The notes beneath the pieces are model-generated. The model saw nothing but the letters and a program-made list of their open reading frames with translations. It made no database searches and was not told the DNA's origin. The position numbers were made by a program, and so were the translations under genes. A stretch of DNA of 20,996 nucleotides from a virus: the IMG/VR virus record IMGVR_UViG_3300046028_003091, positions 1-20,996 of that record, one strand, 5' to 3'. Below, in pieces: positions 6,869 to 13,889 of this stretch; positions within the stretch are counted from its first letter, which is position 1; each line of letters starts with the position of its first letter.

Positions 6869-8176
6869 TTACCCGCGATTGAAATAGCTGGGCAAGCCCG
6901 GCACGCTGATATTGGGCCGGGTCAGGGTGGCCTGGCCGGTCGAGAACGGGTTGGCGGTGATGCCGCCGCCCAGCAGCCCCAAGCCCTGCGTTCGCAGCCG
7001 GTCATAGCCCTGCGCGTAAGCCGGGTCGGTCAAAAACTTGCGCTGCATCTCAACACCTTGATCGACCAGGGCGTTGCCGCCTTTGTTCTTGTTGAACCAG
7101 TCCTGCGCGCCAGACAGCAGCCCGCCAGAGCCGTAAAGGTAGGCGTCCATGCGCGGGTCGAGCTGCTGCTGCGTGGTGTTGGTCGTGCCCTTGGCGCCTG
7201 CCGTCGCACCGAGCACCGCACCGGCCAGCGGCAGCAGTGTCTTGGCGCCACCCAGCGCTGACGCGGCGCTGCCGAGGGTGCCCAGCAGGCCGCCGCCGCC
7301 TGCGCCAGCGGCCGCGCCGGTCAATGACAGGCCCGCCTTGGTGGCCGCCGCGTCCCAGGCTGGCACGCCGCTGGCGATCCCCTCGCCCAAAAAGGCACCG
7401 TTGCCTGCAGCGGGTACGCCACCCCCGCCAGCCGCCAAGCCCGCGCCAGCCGCCCCGCCTGCAGCGCCGGCCGCGGCAGTGATGCTGGCGATGTCGGGCA
7501 CGCCGGCCATCATCTGCGCCATCGTCACCGGGTTGGCTGCGCTGTACGCGCTGAGCGAGGCCAGCGCGTCGCCACTGCCCACCGTGCCGAGCAAGCCGCC
7601 ACCCCCTGCAGCAGCGCCACCCCCTGCAGCAGCGCCACCCGCAGAGCCTCCTGCGGCCCCCGCGGTGCCGCCTGCGGCCCCCATCGCGCCCATCAATTCG
7701 CCAATGCCCAGGCCGCCCACGCCGATCATGCCGGCCTTGACCAAATTGCCGAACATCTTGTCGTCGTCAGGCGCGCCCCATTTGACGACGTTGCGATCGC
7801 CGGTCAGCCCGTCTGGGCCGTATTGCTGGGTCTCGTAGCGGCCATTGCCCAGCGGCCGATAGGCCATGTTGCGCGCCGCGCCCTCGGCCGGGTCGCCAGG
7901 CCCCGTGCCCGGCAGGTAGAGGTCTGTCTGCACTGGCGCTCGGCCATAAGCGGCTGCGCCAGGGTCGGTATCAACACCAATCTTGCCGCCCGACCAGCCT
8001 TGCGGCAGGCTACCCATCGCTGCCTGCTCTTGGGCCTTGTACCAATCGGTGTAGGCAGCGCGCGGGTCGAACTGCGTGTCGAACCCGCCCTCGGCGCCCG
8101 GTATCCTCACAGGCTGAAAAGCGGCCTGCTGCTCGGCCAGGTAGTCCGCAAAACTCTGTCCAGGTTTGTAGCCCAT
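6869..8176 (-). CDS. Internal virion (DNA-ejection) protein, Gly/Ala-rich
   Basis: A 435-residue protein. Residues 1-140 are polar. Residues about 145-330 are dominated by Gly and Ala with hydrophobic patches (MIGVGGLGIGELMGAMGAAGG), and 331-435 form a mixed polar end (QQQLDPRMDAYLYGSGG, DPAYAQGYDRLRTQG). Such Gly/Ala-rich, membrane-compatible centres are typical of podovirus proteins packaged in the head and ejected to form a channel across the cell envelope (roles like P22 gp7, gp20 and gp16). The motif GGGGLLGT[VL]GS occurs twice, at 191-201 and 293-303, an internal duplication. An 18-bp tandem repeat encodes GGAAAG twice just before the first copy. It is the first of four consecutive large genes of this style. 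Confidence 0.75.
   Translation of the reverse strand: MGYKPGQSFADYLAEQQAAFQPVRIPGAEGGFDTQFDPRAAYTDWYKAQEQAAMGSLPQGWSGGKIGVDTDPGAAAYGRAPVQTDLYLPGTGPGDPAEGAARNMAYRPLGNGRYETQQYGPDGLTGDRNVVKWGAPDDDKMFGNLVKAGMIGVGGLGIGELMGAMGAAGGTAGAAGGSAGGAAAGGGAAAGGGGLLGTVGSGDALASLSAYSAANPVTMAQMMAGVPDIASITAAAGAAGGAAGAGLAAGGGGVPAAGNGAFLGEGIASGVPAWDAAATKAGLSLTGAAAGAGGGGLLGTLGSAASALGGAKTLLPLAGAVLGATAGAKGTTNTTQQQLDPRMDAYLYGSGGLLSGAQDWFNKNKGGNALVDQGVEMQRKFLTDPAYAQGYDRLRTQGLGLLGGGITANPFSTGQATLTRPNISVPGLPSYFNRG
7599..7634. repeat. 18-bp perfect tandem repeat within the Gly/Ala-rich gene
   Basis: Two identical head-to-tail copies of CCACCCCCTGCAGCAGCG (plus strand) at 7599-7616 and 7617-7634, followed by CCACC. It is in frame and adds six residues (GGAAAG) to the Gly/Ala linker of the internal virion protein. 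Slipped-strand expansion is the likely origin. Confidence 0.85.
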
Positions 8177-8179
8177 GCA

Positions 8180-8428
8180 TCACCCCAAAAAATGCCAAGC
8201 CGCGCCGCGGTAGCAGTAAACGCCGGCACCAGAGCCCGGATCCCAGGTCGTGCCGTCAGCCTTGACGACCAGCCCGTCGCGCAACTTCTTGGGCGCGGCG
8301 TACAGCGTGTCGAGCAGCAAAAAAGGCACGGTGGACTGCAGCTCGCGCGACAGCCGCTGCAGCTCATTGGCCAGGAATGTCGGCAGCGCCGATGCGTCGG
8401 TCGGCACTGCGCTGGGCAGGTAAGCCAT
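8180..8428 (-). CDS. Small structural protein with an ADGTTWDPGSG motif
   Basis: An 82-residue protein: an N-terminal helix (LANELQRLSRELQ), then a short beta module LRDGLVVKADGTTWDPGSGA (49-68) and YCYRGAAWHFLG at the end. This 'R-D-G-x-x-x-x-A-D-G-x-x-W-x-P-G-S-G-x-G-x-Y-x-Y' pattern recurs in small phage structural proteins found between the tail and internal-protein genes. Its exact role is unknown; a small cap or fibre-associated subunit is plausible. It starts 13 bases after the hub gene with GGGGG upstream, and ends 3 bases before the next start. Confidence 0.75.
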   Translation of the reverse strand: MAYLPSAVPTDASALPTFLANELQRLSRELQSTVPFLLLDTLYAAPKKLRDGLVVKADGTTWDPGSGAGVYCYRGAAWHFLG

Positions 8429-8441
8429 CAGTGAGCCCCCA

Positions 8442-9980
8442 TCAGTACATTCCTCGGTTGACCACGTCCAGGTCGTAGCTTTTCAGCCGCCAGGGCTGCA
8501 CGTCCGTGCTGCCGATGCGCACCGCCATAAAACGCCCGGTCGCAAACACATCGGCCTTGCGGGTCGTGCCCACGGTGTAGGGCACGGCCGTGCCCCAGGT
8601 GGGCGCCACCTCGGCGTCCATCGACGCGCCCACTTGCACCGACAGCAGCGTGCCGGCCGGCGCATCGACACGCGGCACCAGGCTGCGGATCGTCTTGACC
8701 ATGTCGGGCGCATCAAACGTCATGCCGGTGCGCTCGAGCAGCGACGTGGGCGCCACGCCAGAGAACAGCGCGCCGGTGTCTTGCAGCTGCAGCGCCGGCC
8801 CCGCACCGCCCAGGATCAGCTTCATTTCCATCGCGTTGTACTCGTCCGCGCCCCAGGTTCCTGATCCGACAGCCCAGGTGTCGGTATGCGCTGACCATGC
8901 CCCTGAAACGCTGTAAGTGATCTGGCCAGTGGCGCCGCAGGTCACGCTCGGCAGTTGACGAACGCCGAAGGTGTCGTCGACCCAGTTCCACACCAGCGCC
9001 ATCGTGCACGCGGTGTCACCGCCCTGTGGCCAGCACACCCACACTTCATTGCGTGCCGGGTTGGTCGTCAAAAACGCCCGTTTGAAATTTGTGCTGTCGA
9101 TCTGGCCAAACAGCCAGCGCCGCATGCGCGCAGTGAGCAGGCTTTGCGGCCCCTGGCCCGCGTGCAGCACCAGGTCGCCGGCGGCCAGCACCACATGGCC
9201 GGCTGGAACGCTTGCGACGCAGTTGCGGGCGATCGCGCCCACGTCGCCCGGCAACCGCTGAAACTGCCAGATAAACGGCTGGCCGATGTAGCGCATGGCG
9301 TACATGCTGCGCTCTTTGTAGATCACGTTCATGTCGCCGAGCGGCAGCTGGTCGACGAGCAGGTCGGGCGTCTCGGAAAGATCTTGCTCGCCAGCGTCCT
9401 TGGTGGCGTCTGTCTCGTCCCACGATGCCGGCAGCGTGCCGGGGTCGGCCGCTGAAGACCACTTGACCATGTGCGGGTAGGACGTGGCGCCCTTGGTGAT
9501 GCCGAGCGCGACCAGGAAATTTTTGAACGGCCGCACGCTGACGGCGCGCCAGGTGCCAGTCCAGGCAGTGAGCGCTGCGAACTTGACGGAGACGTTGCCG
9601 CCCCAGTACTGCGGCAGGTCCACGCCGTTGTTGATGACCATGATCCCGCCCAACGTGCCGCCGACCCACTTGTCGTCGATCGCGCCGGTGTAGTCGCTGG
9701 CCGGCGTCAGGTTGGTGCGCGTGGTGCCGTCGTCCACATAGACCTTGGCCAGCCCGGCGTGCACCCACATCCGCGACGCGCCGGCTGAGAACGGCGCGAC
9801 AAAGTACGGCACCACGCTCGGAGTGGCGAACACCGCTGCCGAGCCTTTGAATCGCTCGGCGTAGCCGTCTCGAAACCGCATGTTGGTTGCGGCGCTCCAG
9901 GCGTTGGGCGGCAGCTCTTGAGGCGCAGCGTCGCCGATCACCCCGTACTGGCCAGCCGACGGGATGGTGACTCGGGTCAC
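8442..9980 (-). CDS. Large beta-rich virion protein, tail hub/nozzle candidate
   Basis: A 512-residue protein when started at the GTG at 9980, which overlaps the previous stop as GTGA. The frame is open about 97 codons further upstream, but that part is Arg/Trp/His-rich and is the out-of-frame reading of the previous gene. The opening GDAAPQELPPNAWSAATNMR followed by FRDGYAERFKG is typical of podovirus head-tail proteins that begin with an 'n-p-x-x-W-x-x-x-x-N-x-R-F' segment. The rest is beta-rich with recurring Trp and Gly turns (NGVDLPQYWGGN, HVVLAAGDLVLHAG, NEVWVCWPQGGDT), consistent with a propeller-like fold. By position and size it may fill the role of P22 gp10 or a tail nozzle. No enzymatic motif is visible. 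Confidence 0.72.
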   Translation of the reverse strand: MTRVTIPSAGQYGVIGDAAPQELPPNAWSAATNMRFRDGYAERFKGSAAVFATPSVVPYFVAPFSAGASRMWVHAGLAKVYVDDGTTRTNLTPASDYTGAIDDKWVGGTLGGIMVINNGVDLPQYWGGNVSVKFAALTAWTGTWRAVSVRPFKNFLVALGITKGATSYPHMVKWSSAADPGTLPASWDETDATKDAGEQDLSETPDLLVDQLPLGDMNVIYKERSMYAMRYIGQPFIWQFQRLPGDVGAIARNCVASVPAGHVVLAAGDLVLHAGQGPQSLLTARMRRWLFGQIDSTNFKRAFLTTNPARNEVWVCWPQGGDTACTMALVWNWVDDTFGVRQLPSVTCGATGQITYSVSGAWSAHTDTWAVGSGTWGADEYNAMEMKLILGGAGPALQLQDTGALFSGVAPTSLLERTGMTFDAPDMVKTIRSLVPRVDAPAGTLLSVQVGASMDAEVAPTWGTAVPYTVGTTRKADVFATGRFMAVRIGSTDVQPWRLKSYDLDVVNRGMY

Positions 9981-10891
9981 ATCGACACCCGGCCGGACGT
10001 CAATTCGAGCTCGCGTTTGAGCGGCCAGCCGCAGGAATCCATGAAGGCGTTGTATGTGGCATCTGACGAATCGCCGACCACAAAACCCTTGCCAAAGGCG
10101 ACCTTGCTGCCGAACCCGCCGCTGACCCCGTGGGTGTAGTCGTAGACACCCTGCGTCATAAATGGCCCGACGCCCGTGTCGTTGTAGGCATTGATGTGCG
10201 AGGCCTCGGTGAAGACCTTGCGGTGGTCGATCCAGATATCCCACGCGCCAACGCCATCGACGCATGACCATGTGACCTTGTGGACAATCTCAAACCATCG
10301 CCCGTACGGGCACAGCATCGGTTTGCCGCCGTACCCAATCAGATATCGCGTCGTGCGTGGGTCCGCAGCTAGCGAAGCGTCCGTGCTGAACGTGTTCTCC
10401 ATGTCGATGCGCCCGTAGGCATCAACAGTCATCCACCAGTTCGGCCAACCGCCTGCGGTACGTGGAGCTGTAATCAGGTCGTGATGCTGCGCCAAAATGA
10501 ATTTCTGAACCGACTTCGGGCGCGGGTCATCGGCCCAGAATGTTGCAGGAACGTAGATGGCCCGCCAGTACCAGAAGGTGCCAGGTACAGCCGAATATGT
10601 CGCGCCATCGATGCGCAATTCGGTTCGATTCCCGCTGCCTATGCTGGCGTGCTCCGGCGCCGTGTCGTCGGTGTCGTATACAGAGGTCTTGACGACGCGC
10701 TCGCCCGAGCCCGCAGGATCACTGACCAGATCAATCCGGCCAGCCACGCCATTTGGCCTCCCCGACAGCGCCAGCCACGGGTTGCCAATGGTCAGCCCCG
10801 TCGCCGGGTCCGAGCACATAGCGTTGTACTTGGAGAGGTTTTGCAGCCCGAGCGTTGGGCTTTGAAACCTGCCGTCGAAGAGGATGGTCAT
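9977..10891 (-). CDS. Polysaccharide-lyase-like jelly-roll protein (possible depolymerase)
   Basis: A 304-residue protein that resembles the jelly-roll polysaccharide lyase family containing heparin lyase I (PF14099-like). Visible landmarks in order: NRTELRIDG (88-96), where such enzymes carry an R-x-E pair; a FILAQHHD strand (131-138); GRWFEIVHKVTWS (197-209); and GAWDIWIDHRKVF (215-227), matching the late 'G-x-W-x-x-x-x-V-x-W-S ... G-x-x-x-x-W-x-N-G' pattern. A Tyr/His-rich tail (VYDYTHGVSGGFG) follows. The ATG at 10891 overlaps the previous stop as ATGA; a GTG three codons earlier is less convincing. It may degrade capsule or other host polysaccharide as part of the virion. The catalytic residues cannot be assigned with certainty, so a purely binding role remains possible. 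Confidence 0.68.
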   Translation of the reverse strand: MTILFDGRFQSPTLGLQNLSKYNAMCSDPATGLTIGNPWLALSGRPNGVAGRIDLVSDPAGSGERVVKTSVYDTDDTAPEHASIGSGNRTELRIDGATYSAVPGTFWYWRAIYVPATFWADDPRPKSVQKFILAQHHDLITAPRTAGGWPNWWMTVDAYGRIDMENTFSTDASLAADPRTTRYLIGYGGKPMLCPYGRWFEIVHKVTWSCVDGVGAWDIWIDHRKVFTEASHINAYNDTGVGPFMTQGVYDYTHGVSGGFGSKVAFGKGFVVGDSSDATYNAFMDSCGWPLKRELELTSGRVSM

Positions 10892-11649
10892 AACAACCAC
10901 TCCGACGGCGCCACCGGCGTGATCGGAGACCAGTGCAGGCGCTTGGCGAGCTGCTCCGGGTACAAGAACTGCCCTGCCGACGACGGCGCACGAAGCAAGT
11001 GCGCGCCGCAGAATGAGGCCGCAACCCCCGTGCCGCCAGGCAAATACTCGCCGAAAGTGAAAGCCTTGGCCGCGCCGACGTTGCCGGTCAGCGTCGCAAG
11101 GCTTTGGACGGTCGACTTGAGCACGCCGCCGATGTAAATCTGGACGGTATTGGCGACCCCATCGAAGAAAATTCCGAGCGTCGTCTCTACTCCGTCCGAT
11201 ATCGAGCCCGCAGCCGCACCGGGGAACACCGAATGTGAAGCGTCGTCGTAAACGCTCATCGTCATGCTGCCGTCAACAGCAACATTGCATTTCCATCCCG
11301 GCGTTACCGCCATGCCGAGCAGCGGCTGCGCAGCCAGCGTGACCTTGAACCGGGTTGAAAAGAAAAGTGAGTTTTTCTCGGCAGCACCCCACACCCAAGC
11401 GCCGAGCGCGGTCGAACTGGCTGCGACCGCCGGGTGCTTGTTGGCCGATGCGAGAGATGAAAACCGCCCCGCTACGGTGTTAGACAATTCTGCCGCACTT
11501 TGTGCCGACCCCGCGGCGAGGTTGTTGCCGAGTCCGCTGCGGTCTAGCACTGTGGCCTCGCTGGTGCCCTGCATACCGGGCAAGAAAAATATGTAGCCGG
11601 CCGACAATGCCGGGTTGATCACTCGACCGATTTTTGCAATTGCAGCCAT
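10888..11649 (-). CDS. Laminin-G/concanavalin-like jelly-roll virion protein
   Basis: A 253-residue protein with the hallmarks of a LamG/concanavalin A-type fold: VLDRSGLGNN at 34-43, which matches the usual 'D-x-SG-x-x-N' opening, and GVETTLGIFFDGVANTVQIY IGG (spanning 153-175), which matches the 'strand - x-D-G-x-x-x-x-x-x-Y/V-x-x-G' pair near the end of such domains. These folds commonly bind glycans. The body is beta-rich with no signal peptide. It overlaps by 4 bases (ATGA) a gene for a polysaccharide-lyase-like protein with a similar overall fold. It may bind cell-surface sugar or coat the head; whether it sits on the capsid or tail cannot be told from sequence. Confidence 0.7.
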   Translation of the reverse strand: MAAIAKIGRVINPALSAGYIFFLPGMQGTSEATVLDRSGLGNNLAAGSAQSAAELSNTVAGRFSSLASANKHPAVAASSTALGAWVWGAAEKNSLFFSTRFKVTLAAQPLLGMAVTPGWKCNVAVDGSMTMSVYDDASHSVFPGAAAGSISDGVETTLGIFFDGVANTVQIYIGGVLKSTVQSLATLTGNVGAAKAFTFGEYLPGGTGVAASFCGAHLLRAPSSAGQFLYPEQLAKRLHWSPITPVAPSEWLL

Positions 11650-11650
11650 G

Positions 11651-12007
11651 TCAGACCCCCGCCAGAATGCGCAGCCGGGTCACTTCGGTCCCCACGGCTG
11701 CAGCGGCTATCACGTCGATTCGCGTGATGCTGGCCGAGTCGAAAGACAGGTCGTCACCCTGGAACAGTGGGATGTGAGCGCCGGAAAGCGCAAGCTTACC
11801 GTCAGCGTCGGCATCGCTCGCGGCGTTGAAAACGACCTTTGCGAATTGGTTTGCCGTCGCAGTGGCGCCCGGCAGCAGTCGATATGCCAGACTGACCCAC
11901 TTGGCGCCAGACGGATAGGCCAGCGACTGGCGGGTGGTGGTGAGGTTGGTGACTGATGCGACCGTCAGGCCGCCATCCGGTCCAGCGGTTGGTACAGGTT
12001 TGCCCAT
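11651..12007 (-). CDS. Small beta-sandwich-like structural protein, unknown
   Basis: A 118-residue protein with regular beta alternation (SLAYPSGAKWVSLAYRLLPG, ATANQFAKVVFNAASD, DDLSFDSASITRIDVIAAAA) and a Gly/Pro-rich N-terminus. No motif identifies a function. It sits between another beta-rich protein and the lectin-like protein, joined to both by the same one-base spacer (TGACATG). It may be a small collar or fibre-attachment subunit; this is inferred from context. Confidence 0.75.
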   Translation of the reverse strand: MGKPVPTAGPDGGLTVASVTNLTTTRQSLAYPSGAKWVSLAYRLLPGATATANQFAKVVFNAASDADADGKLALSGAHIPLFQGDDLSFDSASITRIDVIAAAAVGTEVTRLRILAGV

Positions 12008-12008
12008 G

Positions 12009-12551
12009 TCAATGTATCTCCGCGGTTACGGTGCCGGTGACGGCGATTGAAAGCTCTAGTGCGTCGTCGATGTAGAGCGGCGACACGTCGGCCGCATTTG
12101 CTGCGGTCGTCTGGATGTCGTCAGTTGTCACGACCTGCGCCAGATTGCGGTAACTGACGGTGTACGTCCCACCGCTGGCGCCGCCGCTGGCCATCAAGCG
12201 CGGGATAGCGCCGAACTTTGTGGGCAGCCAAGCGCCGGAGTTGGCGCTGCTCCAGGCCGCCGACAACAGCGCCTGCGTCGCGGCGACCTCGGCCTGCGTG
12301 AGCGAGTAGCTGTCGGCGCCATCCGTCAGCGCATAAGTCAGCGACCCGGCCGTCACCGCCACCCGCATCTGGCCGCCATTGGTCAGCGTCAGCGTCTGCG
12401 TCGACGTCGCGCCGCTGATCGCCAGCGTGCCGACCGGGTACTCGACCGAATACGTGCCCGAGACGACCGTGAAAGTGATCGAATCGTTGGGCGTGCTATA
12501 GATGCTGCGCCAGCCTTCGGTGCTGGTGATCGTGCCGGACTGATTTGCCAT
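12009..12551 (-). CDS. Beta-rich structural protein, unknown
   Basis: A 180-residue protein. The N-terminal 75 residues are beta-rich (TPNDSITFTVVSGTYSVEYP and STQTLTLTNGGQMRVAVTAG). A helical segment around 80-105 (YSLTQAEVAATQALLSAAWS) follows, then another beta-rich stretch ending IDDALELSIAVTGTVTAEIH. No family is recognised. Its position right after the adaptor and the strong AGGAGG site imply an abundant virion component, perhaps a decoration, collar or fibre-base protein. It ends one base before the next start (TGACATG), so translation is probably coupled. Confidence 0.75.
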   Translation of the reverse strand: MANQSGTITSTEGWRSIYSTPNDSITFTVVSGTYSVEYPVGTLAISGATSTQTLTLTNGGQMRVAVTAGSLTYALTDGADSYSLTQAEVAATQALLSAAWSSANSGAWLPTKFGAIPRLMASGGASGGTYTVSYRNLAQVVTTDDIQTTAANAADVSPLYIDDALELSIAVTGTVTAEIH

Positions 12552-12555
12552 AAAA

Positions 12556-12561
12556 CCTCCT
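12556..12561 (-). promoter_or_regulatory. Strong ribosome-binding site for the gene starting at 12551
   Basis: A perfect AGGAGG on the minus strand, 4 bases (TTTT) before the ATG. It is the best Shine-Dalgarno match noticed in the window and lies in one of the few spacers of the mid-operon block, suggesting independent, efficient initiation of this structural gene. Confidence 0.8.
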
Positions 12562-12568
12562 GAATTGA

Positions 12569-13186
12569 TTACATTGCGCGAACGCGCATCAACGACCCGC
12601 TGCGCAAAGCCGCGTCATCTTGTTTCTGCACGCCGCCGACCTCGGCCTGGTAGCGCGCGTCCCAGGTCGCCACTGCGGCCTCGTCCTGCGTGTACAGCGC
12701 CGCCTCGACCAGCGTGGACGCCAGGTAGACGGCTGGGTAGTTGGTCAGCAACCAATTCGTCGGCGTGACCGACAGCGCATCGAGCCGCTTGTAATAGTCC
12801 AGCGACACGGTGTAGATCGCATTTGGCGTTGGCCCCAGCAAGATCGTGTCGCCCAGCAGCGTGTAGACCACAGGCTGTCCGGGGTTGTAGCCATCAGGGT
12901 AGAGGCGGTCCAGAATCTCTGGCGTCACCACCGACAGCGTGGTCGCGGGCGAGGTGCTGGAGATGGTGATGTTCTCGATCTCGAGAAAACCCGTCGGCAG
13001 CGCGATGGCCTGGTTGTTGGCGACGGTCGAGATCGGCACGGTCACCACCTGGCGCCTGATGCGCAGGTCGCGCGCGATGCGCGACTCGGCCAGCGCCACA
13101 AAATCGGGGATCAGCGCGGTCAGGTCGCTGCGGTGCAGCCACGCCGACACACTGGCCTGCAGGTCGGTGTAGGTGGCCAGCGCCAT
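12569..13186 (-). CDS. Head-tail connector / adaptor protein (SU10-type)
   Basis: A 205-residue protein beginning MALATYTDLQASVSAWLHRS, followed by DLTALIPDFVALAESRIARD (21-40) and LRIRRQ. This start, a short helix with Trp-Leu, then LIPDFVALAE and a basic strand, is a recognisable hallmark of the SU10-type adaptor family, which forms the ring between portal and tail in short-tailed phages. The middle has an LPTGFLEIENI beta segment and GYNPGQPVVYTLLGDTILLG, and the C-terminal half is helical (VYLASTLVEAALYTQDE). It pairs logically with the SU10-type capsid protein upstream. It starts 3 bases after the previous stop, with AAAGGTCAGG just upstream. Confidence 0.88.
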   Translation of the reverse strand: MALATYTDLQASVSAWLHRSDLTALIPDFVALAESRIARDLRIRRQVVTVPISTVANNQAIALPTGFLEIENITISSTSPATTLSVVTPEILDRLYPDGYNPGQPVVYTLLGDTILLGPTPNAIYTVSLDYYKRLDALSVTPTNWLLTNYPAVYLASTLVEAALYTQDEAAVATWDARYQAEVGGVQKQDDAALRSGSLMRVRAM

Positions 13187-13189
13187 GAC

Positions 13190-13498
13190 TTAGACCTGAC
13201 CTTTCCAGATCCGGAAGTGCGCGATCGCCGGGTCGCCGAGCAGGCGCTTTTGGTGCGCCTGGCTCTTGGCGAGCTCCTGCATCGTCAGGTGGTTGTCGTT
13301 GAGGTATTTCTCAACCATCACAAAGGGCACGCGGGCGGCGTGCTTGAGGTCTGCACTGCCGTGGGCGCCGCTGTTGTGCAGCATCTTGGCGTTGTCGGCG
13401 ATCGAGTTGCAGTCTTGCGACGTGCCGTGGATCAGGTGACCATCCTCGACCGCGATGGTTGTCGACACGCCGCCGGGATGGTGGATGGTCGAGCGCAT
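13190..13498 (-). CDS. Small conserved-looking phage protein, unknown function
   Basis: A 102-residue protein. I choose the ATG at 13498, which shares a base with the previous stop (TGATG); the frame is open about 60 codons further upstream, but that part is Cys/Arg/His-rich and is the out-of-frame reading of the previous gene. The N-terminal half is polar with several His and Asp (EDGHLIHGTSQDCNSIADNA); the C-terminal half is helical and basic (VMVEKYLNDNHLTMQELAKS, then HQKRLLGDPAIAHFRIWKGQ). It overlaps the previous gene by one base and ends 3 bases before the adaptor gene, so it is coupled to both. A role in head-neck assembly is likely from position only. Confidence 0.75.
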   Translation of the reverse strand: MRSTIHHPGGVSTTIAVEDGHLIHGTSQDCNSIADNAKMLHNSGAHGSADLKHAARVPFVMVEKYLNDNHLTMQELAKSQAHQKRLLGDPAIAHFRIWKGQV

Positions 13499-13827
13499 CA
13501 CGAGTTGTCCAGCGGGGTGTAGCAGACCTGCCCAACTGCCGAGCCCTGGATATGCGCAACGTGCGTGGCGCCTTTGGGTACTTGGATCGTCACCGCGTCG
13601 GCCGGCTGCACCAGGATGCTGCCCGTCGCGCCAACGGTATTCACAGCTGCAACACTCGAATCGCCGATGGCGACATAGCATTCGTTCCGTGCCGCGATGC
13701 GCAAAAAGTTCGGCTTGTTACCGCTGCCGTTGACCGGGATCACGACGCGGGCCGACGCAGCCCCTGTCGCGGCGATCGTGCTGGCTGCCGTGACGACCAC
13801 AAAGGCGCCGTTGTAGATCTGTGCCAT
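13498..13827 (-). CDS. Small beta-rich structural protein, unknown
   Basis: A 109-residue Val/Ala/Thr/Gly-rich protein (AQIYNGAFVVVTAASTIAAT at the start, SILVQPADAVTIQVPKGATH in the C-terminal half) that reads as a beta-strand protein without membrane or catalytic signatures. It is the first gene after the terminator and lies between the head-decoration candidate and the adaptor. That context suggests a minor head, head-fibre or neck role. The ATG at 13827 has only a weak ribosome-binding site (TGGAAC). Its stop overlaps the next start as TGATG. Confidence 0.7.
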   Translation of the reverse strand: MAQIYNGAFVVVTAASTIAATGAASARVVIPVNGSGNKPNFLRIAARNECYVAIGDSSVAAVNTVGATGSILVQPADAVTIQVPKGATHVAHIQGSAVGQVCYTPLDNS

Positions 13828-13844
13828 GTGCTTGTTCCAGACGT

Positions 13845-13867
13845 AAAAAAGCCCGCGCTAGGCGGGC
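13845..13867 (-). terminator. Intrinsic terminator after the capsid/decoration gene pair
   Basis: Minus strand: stem GCCCGC pairing with GCGGGC (arms 13862-13867 and 13851-13856), a 5-base loop, then six T (13845-13850). There is no T tract on the other side, so it acts only on leftward transcription. It lies inside a run of collinear genes, so it probably lets most transcripts end after the abundant head proteins while a fraction reads through into neck and tail genes. Confidence 0.85.
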
Positions 13868-13889
13868 CTGGGCTATCGGCGAACAGCTG

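Noticed and set aside
9981-10271. A 97-codon N-terminal extension of the hub/nozzle candidate
   Set aside because: The extension is Arg/Trp/His-rich and lies entirely inside the lyase-like gene in another frame; the GTG at 9980 forms a normal GTGA overlap with the previous stop.
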